From contig NZ_CP130319.1 in assembly GCF_032271945.1 (NCBI RefSeq), positions 4,049,001 to 4,113,000 on the forward strand: a stretch of DNA of 64,000 nt, read 5' to 3'. Positions 28,700 through 38,318 of the stretch are shown here, in pieces. Each line of letters starts with the position of its first letter. Within the stretch, counting starts at the first letter, position 1. The DNA is from Paenibacillus sp. MBLB1832. Its GTDB lineage: Bacteria; Bacillota; Bacilli; Paenibacillales; NBRC-103111. The translations under genes and the position numbers were made by a program. The notes under the pieces were generated by a model. The model was not told where the DNA came from and made no database searches. It saw nothing but the letters and a program-made list of their open reading frames with translations.

Positions 28700-31600
28700 T
28701 TATCTAGTGATCACCAATACAGGCCTGAATCCTAAGGTGGTGTTCTCCTTCATGCCATAAGAGGTATTGCCGCTGCCTCCCTGATCGACCGGCGAGTAGA
28801 CGCGCAGCGAAATTCTGTGGTCCGTCGGATTGGCCATCGCGGCTATCACCTGTGAGGTCACATCGATGGGCAGTGGTTGATAGACAGAAGGCGATGTCCA
28901 TGTCGCAATCGTGCCAAGTGACCCTATAGGTTGATTGCTCCAGGTAATCGCAGACGTCCCCGTTTCTGTCCAATTGTTATCGACCAGATCGACGGTATTC
29001 TTCAGATTCGGGCTAGCTACCGTCGTCGGCGTCAAGATGACCGTTGCCTTGGATATAGGTCCCGTGATGGACGACGTATCGAATTGGATGTACGTCTTCC
29101 GATTGAACCCTGTACCCGAATTCTTCACATCCCCAGTAGCCGAGGTGCCGTAAGAGGTCGTGGAATACGAACCATCGCGCACGAAGGAGTCAGCAGTCGA
29201 TGTCAGCGACGTCGTCTGCGGCGAGAGCGAAAGCGTCAGTACCGGTGCGTTGGCGAGCGTATTCTCCTTCGTTCCGTAGGCGATGTAAGAGGAGTCCGTA
29301 TTCGGATTGTAGATGTTCAGTGACAGCTTCTTGTCGCCAGCCAGCGCTGTCGTTACAGCAGTCGTAGCATCAAACGTTATCGGAGTGCCCACGACCGGTC
29401 CCGTCCAAGAGGCAATCGTCGTCGATCGAGCAGGCTTCGTGCTCCAGGTGACGGTAGATTCGCTCCAGCTATTATCCACCAGCGCTGCCGTCTGCTGGGC
29501 GCTGCTAGCATTATTCGCCGTCAGCGGCATGAGCTGAACCTGAGCGCTCGTGATCGATGAGGTGACCGCGGATAGATCGAATCGAACCAGACTTTCCCGA
29601 CTCGTCGTGCCTGTCTGAACATACATTTTCGATTCGCTGCCACGTAGGGTGGCGTCGTTGTTAGTAACATAGGCATCTGCATCGGCATACACCTTCATGA
29701 ACGGACTGTTCGTTAGCGGCGCAGCGAACTCCTTGGAATATAAGCCGGTGCCGCTCGTGTTGTAAGCCGCCACGATGAAGTAGAAAGGTGCGCCATTCAT
29801 CGGAATCGAGAAGCTGGTAGCCGTACCGAGATCCTTCAGATGATAATATTTACCGCTATTATTCCCGTACTTGATGCTGTAGCCCGTCGCTCCTGTCACC
29901 GGCTTCCACCTTAGCGTGGCGGTGTTATTCGCTACTGTGAGGCTTGACACGAAAGGCACATCAATGATAGTGGCCGGAGTTACCGACTGCACAGCTGTAA
30001 TTGAGCTCTCCCCCGAATCGTTAACAGCGGAGGCGGCCACATAATACGTCGTGCCATTGACAAGACCCACGATCGTGCAAGATGGATTCAGGGTTGCATT
30101 GGTGCATGACGTGTACCGATTGCCTGGGCTCTGCAGATTCGTGGGCGATGTGCTGTAATAGTAGTTATATTTTTTGGCATACGGAACATTCTTGATATTC
30201 AACGTGACCTGTTTATCGCTTGCCACAGTAGAGACGATGACAGGCGTCGATGGAGCTGACAACGGCTGTGCCAGGGCTTGCCCCGATGGATTGCTCTCCC
30301 CGTTGCTATTGGTGGCGGTAACGGCCATGTAATAGATGGTTCCATTGGTCAGACCACTAAGCGTATAACTAGTCGTATTTCCCGCTGCTACTGGACTTCC
30401 GTAGCTGCCGCTGCTCGTTCCAATGTAGACATTGTATCCCGTTGCGCCGTCCACCGGCTTCCAGTTGAGCGTGATCTGTCCGCTGCTCGTGCTTTTGGCA
30501 CTAGTAACAATCGGGGTGCCTGGACTCTTGATTCCCACCGCGTACAGATAGCTCCCGACCCGGGTAAACGATACCGCGGCTCCATTAAGCTTCACACTCG
30601 TGACGGAAGTCGGCGCGTAGATCTTAATTGCCGTAGTCGTGCTGGCGTCCGGTTGCAGAGAAGCTCCGCTGACTTCCAGTGTCGTACCGTTCCACTCGAC
30701 TCCGATCTCCGGCACTACGGCAGACGAGAGGAAGACATCCGACGAGCTCCTCTTCAAGCTGCTGCCGCCAACCATAAGCGCCTTCGTTAGCGATCCGCTC
30801 GACGAAAATTCGGTATAGGCAGCCTTGCCATTGAACGTATAATTGTTGGGAGAGCCATACGTCCGGGTTGCCGTAGGCGTCGCTTCATGTGAGAGGTAGT
30901 ACATGCCAGTACTGCCATCCGGAAGATCGATCTGGGCGGCGGTTGCCGTTGCAGCGCTAACGCCGGTCGATTTGCGTGTCACCGTTACATCCTTGCTTAG
31001 CGTTGCTGTCGAGGCTGTCGGATAGAGCACCGTATCGAAGACGGCATCGCCGGATACGGCATTCTGCTTGTAGGAACCATATACAGCCACTGAAACGACG
31101 CCTTGTCGTTGCGAATAGTACCCATTCTCAAGCGTCGCACTCGACAGAGAGGAGCCGTCGACCGGAACAATCTCGATATCCCCATTACCGGAATTTGTCT
31201 TAATCCGCTTCGTTGTCGCATCGATCGACGGGCTGGCATCCGGGCGCATATGCCACGTCTGATTGTAGCTATGCGTTCCGCTGGTCGGCTGCAGTAGGTC
31301 AGAGACGATCCAGAAGCCATCGCGGATGAACAGAACATCTCGGGTATGCGGAACGGAAGCATATCCGGTCGACGTTCCTTCGACAAAGTCAAAGCTTCCA
31401 TTGGTCGCCCATCGGTTCACATCGCCATGTGAAGTAAGCCCTACCCCTGTGCTATCCACGGTCTGTGAGGTATTATCCACCTTGATCGTATTTCTCGATT
31501 CGGTATCGAGCCGCAGCCAATTGGAGACGGCATCATTGTTGTAGCTGTAGCGACCCATGTTGGCAATGAGCGGCTGCCCATATGCATATGCGGTTACGGA

Positions 31601-33406
31601 GAGCAGGTCGGGATTCCCGTGATTGCCTTCCTTCGCCGTGAAGCTCATGAACGAATCCGATGCCGTCCATCCGGTGCGCATGAAGGCCTGCTTGCTGCCG
31701 GCATCAAGGACGGAGGTATAGGCAGTCGACTGATAGTTGGTCAAGTCGGAGTTGCCGTATAAGGTACCCACTTTTTGTACGAGACTGGTTCGATCCGCCC
31801 GATCTCCATCCCCTGACTGGATGTCCGTATGATCGGGATAGCTGGAATCCATCACATACTTAGCCAACTGTTGGATAAACGTATCCAGTTTCCCCGACAA
31901 GCTGACCGAATTGATCTGGGCCATACTCTTAATGTCCAGGAAGGTGCTGAGCTCTCCGGCGGTATAGAAGGTGGAGTTCTCGGTGTACGTGCCGTCGGAC
32001 AGAGTCAAGGTTTGCACCTGACTCTCCAGTCTGGTCTTCGCTGCCGTCGTCCAGTCGGTAGAAGCGGCAAATTCCGGAAAGTAGACGCCGAGATTGAACA
32101 GTGCCTGGGATTCGAAGGTGCCCCAGTTATTGTCGGCCCTGTAATTGGCATCCGTATAGAAATTGGTTCCGGATTTCCAAAGAGACTTCAGCATCGACGT
32201 GTTAGCCCCAGCATCGATGGAACTGCTCTTGCGAATGATTTCGTAGGCTTGCATCCATTTATTTACCCTGGACGAATCATCCAGATTAACGGGATTGTAT
32301 GGCGCCTGAATGGTCGGATCATTGCCATAGGTCTGAATAAACCCGGTAATCTGACGAAGCAGGTTGCTCGCGTATTTCTCGTCATTCGTCGCTTGATAGG
32401 CGACTGCCACGATCGGTGCGTGGTAGAAACGACTCATGATGGACGTATTGATCCCACCAGGCGTATCCCAATTGAAGCCGCCAGGAGCCCCTTGCCATGA
32501 CACGGTGTTGAGCAGCGTGTTGTTCCAGGTAGCGCTCGATTCCGTGACCGGACTTGCATTGTAGACGGCAACGGTCATCTGCGTACTCGACGAACCCGTG
32601 CCACGTACAAAATTACCGTTCACCACCAGCGATGCCGTCTGAATCGTCCCGGTTATTGTAGAAGCGGGAAAGACGATATACGCGCGCTGCTCGTTCTCAT
32701 CGAAGGGAAGCCCCGAGCCTCGAACATTCAGCAGCTGGGCACTGCCATAGTTCTGATCGGCATTCGACGCTCCTGCACGAATATACGTATCCGCAGTCGC
32801 AGCGAGCGTGTACGTGTTCGGATCTCCGACCAAGGTGTATTGTAGATAGGGGCGAACCCCTGAATTAGAGGCTTCCTTGCTGTTAATCATAGCGGTATCG
32901 ATGCCCTTATAGCGACCCATCAGCATGAAGGAAATGGAACTGGAGGCGCTCTGTAGCGCCGTCGTCACATCAATGGAGGCAGAGCCGGCGGTTTGAGTGA
33001 GGTTAATGGTGCCGATTGGATATTCGGCAGTCACTCCAGAGATGATATCGTCGATTGCAAAATCGGCTGCCGTGGTATTACTAAAGCTCGAAGTGATTGG
33101 GAGCGGTTGCCGATTCGTCCGACCTTTGAAGTACGTCAGTAGATCCTGCTGCGCCTGCGGGTAATTGCCCGCCTTCACGTCATTCTGCACGGTTGCCAGC
33201 ACTTGCACACCACTAGAGGTATAGCCGTAATCTAGCCCCGGAGGCACATCCCAAGACGTACCATTCCAATGGCCAAACAACTGTTGGTCGCTGACTGTAC
33301 TGACGTCACTGTAAGCGTTAGTAACTTGCGGCAGCAAAGAGGGGGTCAATAACAACACAGCCGCGGTAACGAGGAGTCTGCTTTTCCATCTGTTACGCTT
33401 TAACAT
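28700..33406 (-). CDS. Very large secreted heparinase II/III-like lyase with CBM96-like and FN3 domains (paralogue)
   Basis: 1568 aa from the ATG at 33406; a GTG three codons earlier (33415) is better spaced to AAGGAA and could be the real start. The domain order equals that of the gene at 20286: signal peptide (LLTPSLLPQVTNA), CBM96-like sandwich, toroid (ALFNLGVYFPEF, ENSTFYTAGELSTF), catalytic sandwich with KEGNHGNPDLLSVTAYAYG (His596), three FN3-like repeats and two C-terminal CBM96-like domains. The two proteins align from end to end with only short indels; for example this one has NNDATLRGSESKMY where the other has an ASTNYGSD stretch. This copy is visibly richer in GC. They probably arose by gene duplication and have kept the same secreted lyase role, perhaps on variants of one polymer. 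Confidence 0.8.
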   Translation of the reverse strand: MLKRNRWKSRLLVTAAVLLLTPSLLPQVTNAYSDVSTVSDQQLFGHWNGTSWDVPPGLDYGYTSSGVQVLATVQNDVKAGNYPQAQQDLLTYFKGRTNRQPLPITSSFSNTTAADFAIDDIISGVTAEYPIGTINLTQTAGSASIDVTTALQSASSSISFMLMGRYKGIDTAMINSKEASNSGVRPYLQYTLVGDPNTYTLAATADTYIRAGASNADQNYGSAQLLNVRGSGLPFDENEQRAYIVFPASTITGTIQTASLVVNGNFVRGTGSSSTQMTVAVYNASPVTESSATWNNTLLNTVSWQGAPGGFNWDTPGGINTSIMSRFYHAPIVAVAYQATNDEKYASNLLRQITGFIQTYGNDPTIQAPYNPVNLDDSSRVNKWMQAYEIIRKSSSIDAGANTSMLKSLWKSGTNFYTDANYRADNNWGTFESQALFNLGVYFPEFAASTDWTTAAKTRLESQVQTLTLSDGTYTENSTFYTAGELSTFLDIKSMAQINSVSLSGKLDTFIQQLAKYVMDSSYPDHTDIQSGDGDRADRTSLVQKVGTLYGNSDLTNYQSTAYTSVLDAGSKQAFMRTGWTASDSFMSFTAKEGNHGNPDLLSVTAYAYGQPLIANMGRYSYNNDAVSNWLRLDTESRNTIKVDNTSQTVDSTGVGLTSHGDVNRWATNGSFDFVEGTSTGYASVPHTRDVLFIRDGFWIVSDLLQPTSGTHSYNQTWHMRPDASPSIDATTKRIKTNSGNGDIEIVPVDGSSLSSATLENGYYSQRQGVVSVAVYGSYKQNAVSGDAVFDTVLYPTASTATLSKDVTVTRKSTGVSAATATAAQIDLPDGSTGMYYLSHEATPTATRTYGSPNNYTFNGKAAYTEFSSSGSLTKALMVGGSSLKRSSSDVFLSSAVVPEIGVEWNGTTLEVSGASLQPDASTTTAIKIYAPTSVTSVKLNGAAVSFTRVGSYLYAVGIKSPGTPIVTSAKSTSSGQITLNWKPVDGATGYNVYIGTSSGSYGSPVAAGNTTSYTLSGLTNGTIYYMAVTATNSNGESNPSGQALAQPLSAPSTPVIVSTVASDKQVTLNIKNVPYAKKYNYYYSTSPTNLQSPGNRYTSCTNATLNPSCTIVGLVNGTTYYVAASAVNDSGESSITAVQSVTPATIIDVPFVSSLTVANNTATLRWKPVTGATGYSIKYGNNSGKYYHLKDLGTATSFSIPMNGAPFYFIVAAYNTSGTGLYSKEFAAPLTNSPFMKVYADADAYVTNNDATLRGSESKMYVQTGTTSRESLVRFDLSAVTSSITSAQVQLMPLTANNASSAQQTAALVDNSWSESTVTWSTKPARSTTIASWTGPVVGTPITFDATTAVTTALAGDKKLSLNIYNPNTDSSYIAYGTKENTLANAPVLTLSLSPQTTSLTSTADSFVRDGSYSTTSYGTSATGDVKNSGTGFNRKTYIQFDTSSITGPISKATVILTPTTVASPNLKNTVDLVDNNWTETGTSAITWSNQPIGSLGTIATWTSPSVYQPLPIDVTSQVIAAMANPTDHRISLRVYSPVDQGGSGNTSYGMKENTTLGFRPVLVITR

Positions 33407-33563
33407 CAATCTCACTCACTTTCCTTCAAGAAATTCCGTTCTGCATAGGTCTTCCGCATCCCGGTACTGAAATAATAGTAGCGAATAGGTTCCATGCATA
33501 GATCTCATTTTTTTAGCTTATTATCAAAATTACAGATTGGATCAAACTGGTGATCAACCTAAA

Positions 33564-33606
33564 CAAAAAAAGAGTCAAACCTGAGCATGATGAGGTTTGA
33601 CTCTTT
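33564..33606 (-). terminator. Terminator of the AraC-type regulator gene
   Basis: On the minus strand AAAGAGTCAAACCT pairs with AGGTTTGACTCTTT and is followed by a T-run (CTTTTTTTG). It lies 6 bp after the stop codon at 33612. Confidence 0.85.
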
Positions 33607-33611
33607 GCAAA

Positions 33612-35924
33612 TTATGTTCTATTGAACTGCCTATACTCTCCTGGTGTCGTATATTCGATTTTTTTGAAATTACGACTTAACACAACGCTATTGGAATATC
33701 CGACTTTTTGTGCGATTTCTTGCAAGGTCATATCTCCATTAATTAACAGTCTTTTTACTTCATCCACTCGAAACTCATTGACCAATTCGATGAAATTCCT
33801 GCCGACTTGCTCCTTGATCAGGTTAGATAAGTAGGTCGGATTCATATTCATATAACTGGCCATGGTGGCAAGACTCATATTAGGATCATGGTAGTTTTGT
33901 TTCAAATAATGGAGCATTCTATCCTTCAGACTGTCGCTTCGACTTGTTCGTTTTTCATTCATATGCAAACTGAGTTTTTGGAAAATGTTCCTTACCGTTT
34001 CCTGCATCGCTCGAATGGTTTGACAAGCCAATAAGTCATCATAAGGATTACGATCCGATTCGAACACTTCTTGATACGATGCAACAGTTTCATTAAGCAC
34101 TTTAATAGCTGTACACATCAGATCGAAGAACAAACAACGCGCAAGGTCAAGCGGCATCTTGTCCTGAGCCAAATTCAATTCAAACACCGTGTCCAGAAGA
34201 CGTTCGGTGCGCTTGATATCCCCATGCTGAATTGCACTGACTAGTGACATCTCAATCTCTAGAGGATACATATACTTCGATGGATTGAATTCTACAAGAG
34301 TATCTTGGTAACTAATAACAGTATTGCTTCCCTTAATTAACCGATATTCCATCGCCTTCAGTGCTTCATTATAAGAAAATACAGCTCCATCCGTACCCTC
34401 ATGAATGCTGCCCAGAGCAATGCTAACGTCATTATTAAATTTATTTTTAATGAATGTGATTCCTTCCTGGATGGAGGAATGTAAGGATCGAATATCAAGT
34501 TGATCACTCTTGATGTTATAAATGACACCTATTTTTTCCAAATCAAGGTCAATGACATAGGCGGTATCTCCATACTGTCCCAAGTGCTCTAGAATGTTGC
34601 CAATGACAAACTTAGAAAACGTTTTCTCCGCGAGTGAATCTTTATGAAACTGATCGATGTGCACAAGAATGAACAGAAAGTAAGGATGTGGAAATTTCAC
34701 ATCAACGGTTTCCAACGTTTGGGGAGACAGATCTTCCCATGCTACGTTTCCTTTTAGAAACTGAATGAGGAGCTGATTCCTAATATTAGGGGCTTGGCTC
34801 TTCAATATTGTGCTCATTTTATCTTTCTCAGCCCAAGCCGATTCAGCGGCGAATGCAATCATATCAAATTCATTCTTCGTTGCATACAAATCAGGTTGTC
34901 CAGTCATTCTCTTCTGCAGTTTCCCCATAAGCCGTTTGACAGGCAGGTAGCTAATGTATGCTAACAAATAAGCGATTAACATACTTAAAGTGATCATACC
35001 AAGCGATAACCATATAAAGGTATTTCTCGTGCCTCTTAAATCACGTTCAATAAATTCAGTTGGAACGACAGAAACAATACTTCGTTTTTTTAATTCGTCG
35101 GAAACACGGGACACTATAAATTCTTTCCCTGCTCCAGTCAGCCTTATGCGATCGGTCCTCAATGGAAGCACATTCTCCAAGGGTAAAGCAGATCTTATCT
35201 TCTCATCTCCATAATAAAGGAGTATTTGATTCTGATTATCAAATAAATAAACCGCCGCCTGATTTCTCTTGAAAGCCGTATCCAACAATTTATCGACGTC
35301 TGAGGCGCCTATCCAAATGACAATCGTTGCAAAGGCATCCTGCGAATTTTTGGAACTCACGGATTGTAGTAACCCGATGACCTTCTCATTTGCCGATACA
35401 CTGCTGGATATTTGTTGCTCATGGATATAGTCTAGTTTATGATGCTCGCCCATCATCGTTTTCCACTGTTGATAATCCCCTCCCGATTGTAGCTTTGCAG
35501 TCTCGAAGAAATCGGGAGGGTTAAATTTGGAGCTGTCTGTCACAACCATATCAGATCGGTTGAAATAAATATAAATTCCCTTGACGTAGATATCCTTTGC
35601 CTTAACTCTATTTAATAATGCAATTAATTGAGATAGATTGTACTTGTCCTGGTTATCCATTTCCGTTGGAGTGTTTAATAGTCTCTGCACTAGCGGTTCC
35701 TGTGTTAAACCGAGGACCTGCTGTTCTACATTGCCAAAATGTTCGTCCATGACCTTCTCCGTTTGTTGAAGCATAGACAAGTTATAATCACTAATCTGCG
35801 TCTCCAGAACGCCAGAATATTGCTTATAGCTCAGAAAGGCTAATAGGAGTGGTACTAATATCATGATCAGATAGGAGAGAAATACAATCAAAAATATACT
35901 TCTTCCTCGTAAAAGGCTATACAT
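33612..35924 (-). CDS. Membrane-anchored AraC-family transcriptional regulator
   Basis: 770 aa; ATG at 35924 with GGGAGG upstream. Helix 1 about 9-31, extracellular sensor about 32-298, helix 2 about 300-322, cytoplasmic middle region with HAMP- and GGDEF-like character, C-terminal AraC HTH about 665-770 (MSLATMASYMNMNPTYLSNLI, MTLQEIAQKVGYSNSVVLSR). Same architecture as the protein at 16431 and likely the regulator of the E cluster, whose last gene it is on the minus strand, 39 bp after the GH95 gene. Being inside the operon it controls would give positive feedback (inference). Confidence 0.88.
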   Translation of the reverse strand: MYSLLRGRSIFLIVFLSYLIMILVPLLLAFLSYKQYSGVLETQISDYNLSMLQQTEKVMDEHFGNVEQQVLGLTQEPLVQRLLNTPTEMDNQDKYNLSQLIALLNRVKAKDIYVKGIYIYFNRSDMVVTDSSKFNPPDFFETAKLQSGGDYQQWKTMMGEHHKLDYIHEQQISSSVSANEKVIGLLQSVSSKNSQDAFATIVIWIGASDVDKLLDTAFKRNQAAVYLFDNQNQILLYYGDEKIRSALPLENVLPLRTDRIRLTGAGKEFIVSRVSDELKKRSIVSVVPTEFIERDLRGTRNTFIWLSLGMITLSMLIAYLLAYISYLPVKRLMGKLQKRMTGQPDLYATKNEFDMIAFAAESAWAEKDKMSTILKSQAPNIRNQLLIQFLKGNVAWEDLSPQTLETVDVKFPHPYFLFILVHIDQFHKDSLAEKTFSKFVIGNILEHLGQYGDTAYVIDLDLEKIGVIYNIKSDQLDIRSLHSSIQEGITFIKNKFNNDVSIALGSIHEGTDGAVFSYNEALKAMEYRLIKGSNTVISYQDTLVEFNPSKYMYPLEIEMSLVSAIQHGDIKRTERLLDTVFELNLAQDKMPLDLARCLFFDLMCTAIKVLNETVASYQEVFESDRNPYDDLLACQTIRAMQETVRNIFQKLSLHMNEKRTSRSDSLKDRMLHYLKQNYHDPNMSLATMASYMNMNPTYLSNLIKEQVGRNFIELVNEFRVDEVKRLLINGDMTLQEIAQKVGYSNSVVLSRNFKKIEYTTPGEYRQFNRT

Positions 35925-35963
35925 TTTCAGCCCCCTCCCTTCTGCTATTATACTTTAAAGGCG

Positions 35964-38267
35964 CTAATCATTCATTATTTGATAAGTTTGACCCGCTGTC
36001 ACATCAAATTGTAACAATCCATCCCTGTAGTTCGTTATTACGGATTCATGACCATCATGTACGGATAAGGAATCAGTCGTTCTGATGAAGCAAGTTCTGT
36101 TGTGGCTGGCCTTAATCCAAGCGGCAGTCAACTGTCCATTCCTCCATTCTATGGTGATCTCCATGCCTCCCCTTGCTCGAAGGCCTCTCACTCTTCCATT
36201 GGACCAGGCTCTAGGGAGCGCTGGAAGGAAACAAATCTCACCTCCATGAGATTGCAGCAACATTTCAGCTACACCAGCTGTGCCGCCGAAATTACCGTCA
36301 ATCTGAAAAGGAGGATGCCGATCAAAGAGATTATTATAGGTAGAATCCGTCAATAAATGACGGAATTGATCGTAGGCTTGCTCACCATCTCGCAATCGTG
36401 CCCAGAAATGAATCAGCCATGCCCTGCTCCATCCCGTATGGCCTCCGCCATTCGCGAGCCGTCGCTCCAATGTGACCCTTGCCCCCTCGGCTAGTTCAGG
36501 TGTGTGATTGACATGGATTTGTTCACCTGGGCTGAGTGCGAACAAATGGGAAATATGACGATGCCCTGGCTCCACTTCCTCATAGTCCTCCAGCCACTCC
36601 ATGATCTGTCCATGCTTGCCAATAGACGGTCTAGGCAGCTTTAGGATTGCAGCTCGCAGCGTCATTTCAAACTCTTCGTCTCGTTCTAATATACGTGCGG
36701 CTGTCATGCAGGCATTCCATAACGCATACGTAATCTGACTATCCATCGAAGGTCCCATGCAGAGGGATGCCTTGGTTCCATCTGGTAAAAGATATGAATT
36801 TTCAGGAGATACGGAGGGGCCGGTCACTAATCGGCCTTGCTCGTCCTCCTGCATATAAGCTAACAGAAATACCGCAGCTTCTTTCATGATGGGATAGGCT
36901 CTCTCTGAAAGAAACGTTCTATCCATTCCAAATTGATAATGTTCCCATAGATGAAACGACAGCCACGCCGCCCCCATAGGCCACACAGAACACGTTACGA
37001 GGATGCCCTCAACATGCGTGTCCCCCCACAGATTGGTATTGTGATGGGCGACGAAGCCTTCGCAGCCATATACCTGCTTCGCGGTCCGCCTTCCATTCGG
37101 CAGCATGCGTTCAATGAGATCGAACAAGGGCTCATGACACTCCGCCAGATTACAAATTTCTGCAGGCCAGTAGTTCATTTGCGTATTAATATTAATCGTA
37201 TATTTGGATTCCCAAGGCGGCGTAAAGCTATTGTTCCATAGGCCTTGCAAATTGGCCGCAAGCGTACCCGGACGAGAACAAGAAAGCAATAAATATCGAC
37301 CGAATTGGAAAAAAAGTGTATCCAGTACAAGATCCGTTCTTCCTTCTCTAACTCGCTGCAACCTTACGTCGGTCGGCAGATCTTCCCTTTCATCTTCAGA
37401 TTGATATGGAAACAATTCTAGCGAAACTCTTCGATACAAGCTTCTATAATCACGAATATGATCGTTCAGAATCGAAGAATAGGACCGCTGAGTTGCTCGA
37501 TCCAGCTGTTCCAAACAAACCATCAATGGATCTATGCAGCGAAACGTTGAATTCGCCGACACATACAGAGTAACGGTATCCGCCTTCTCAACGGAGAGAA
37601 AATCCCCGATAATCTGAACGGTCCCTCCTTCGGCAACCGCTCTAACTCCGACATGGAATCGGACTCCTCCCGTCCCGCACTCACCGTTCATTACAATTGT
37701 ATCTGTTCCGTGAGTAAATGTCCCTAGGTCAAATGGACGACGCATTAAGTTGACACTACACGTTAAGCTTCCTGGCAGGCTTGCCTTCAAGCGAATAACG
37801 AGGACTTGATCGACTGCACTACTGAAGGCTTCGCGCTCGTATTGAATCCCATTTAACTTATACTCGGTGCGGACAACGGCTTGATCAAGATCTAATTCTC
37901 GACGATAGGCTTCCACGGGCCCTTCATGGTCCAGCATCCATAGGTTCAAATCACCCAGCGGTTGATAAGGATACATATATTTAGGCGATGACATGAAGGA
38001 CATTCGGGTTACATGCTCGGCTTCTCCCAGCTTTTGATCATGCAATAATTGTCGAATGTGTTCGACGTGGGTAGAAACATCCTTTTGATTGGTTCTAATG
38101 GGACCCCCATACCAGATAGAATCTTCATTTAATTGAATTTTTTCCTGAGCTACTTTGCCGAATATCATGCCGCCAAGTCTACCATTACCGATGGGGAGCG
38201 CTTCTTCCCATTGCTCGGCCTGATCTTGATACCAGAGTACCTGATTGGATCGATTTCCATTCATCAT
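35964..38267 (-). CDS. GH95 family glycoside hydrolase (alpha-L-fucosidase / alpha-L-galactosidase type), cytoplasmic
   Basis: 767 aa; two adjacent ATGs at 38267/38264 behind AAGGAGA. N-terminal beta-sandwich (EALPIGNGRLGGMIFGKV, LNEDSIWYGGP), then the (alpha/alpha)6 barrel with NINTQMNYWPAEICNLAE, HHNTNLWGDT, GPSVSPENSYLLPDG and QIDGNFGGTAG, which carry the catalytic Asn, Glu and Asp of GH95, and a C-terminal beta domain. No signal peptide, unlike many GH95 enzymes, so it works on sugars imported by the preceding transporter. It inverts alpha-L-fucosyl or alpha-L-galactosyl linkages; which of the two cannot be told. It lies 51 bp after the binding-protein gene. Confidence 0.88.
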   Translation of the reverse strand: MMNGNRSNQVLWYQDQAEQWEEALPIGNGRLGGMIFGKVAQEKIQLNEDSIWYGGPIRTNQKDVSTHVEHIRQLLHDQKLGEAEHVTRMSFMSSPKYMYPYQPLGDLNLWMLDHEGPVEAYRRELDLDQAVVRTEYKLNGIQYEREAFSSAVDQVLVIRLKASLPGSLTCSVNLMRRPFDLGTFTHGTDTIVMNGECGTGGVRFHVGVRAVAEGGTVQIIGDFLSVEKADTVTLYVSANSTFRCIDPLMVCLEQLDRATQRSYSSILNDHIRDYRSLYRRVSLELFPYQSEDEREDLPTDVRLQRVREGRTDLVLDTLFFQFGRYLLLSCSRPGTLAANLQGLWNNSFTPPWESKYTININTQMNYWPAEICNLAECHEPLFDLIERMLPNGRRTAKQVYGCEGFVAHHNTNLWGDTHVEGILVTCSVWPMGAAWLSFHLWEHYQFGMDRTFLSERAYPIMKEAAVFLLAYMQEDEQGRLVTGPSVSPENSYLLPDGTKASLCMGPSMDSQITYALWNACMTAARILERDEEFEMTLRAAILKLPRPSIGKHGQIMEWLEDYEEVEPGHRHISHLFALSPGEQIHVNHTPELAEGARVTLERRLANGGGHTGWSRAWLIHFWARLRDGEQAYDQFRHLLTDSTYNNLFDRHPPFQIDGNFGGTAGVAEMLLQSHGGEICFLPALPRAWSNGRVRGLRARGGMEITIEWRNGQLTAAWIKASHNRTCFIRTTDSLSVHDGHESVITNYRDGLLQFDVTAGQTYQIMND

Positions 38268-38290
38268 TTTTTCTCCTTACATAGAGGAAG

Positions 38291-38311
38291 AGGGTCTCTA
38301 AGAGAGACCCT
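38291..38311 (-). terminator. Hairpin between binding-protein and GH95 genes
   Basis: AGGGTCTCT and AGAGACCCT are perfect 9-bp arms around 3 nt, 8 bp after the binding-protein stop, without a T-tract. It is probably a processing or stability element that keeps binding-protein mRNA above that of the genes downstream. Confidence 0.5.
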
Positions 38312-38318
38312 AGTCCGA

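Noticed and set aside
34614-34627. Palindrome AGAAAACGTTTTCT, cre-like
   Set aside because: Deep inside the AraC regulator gene and it misses the T/A ends of the consensus.
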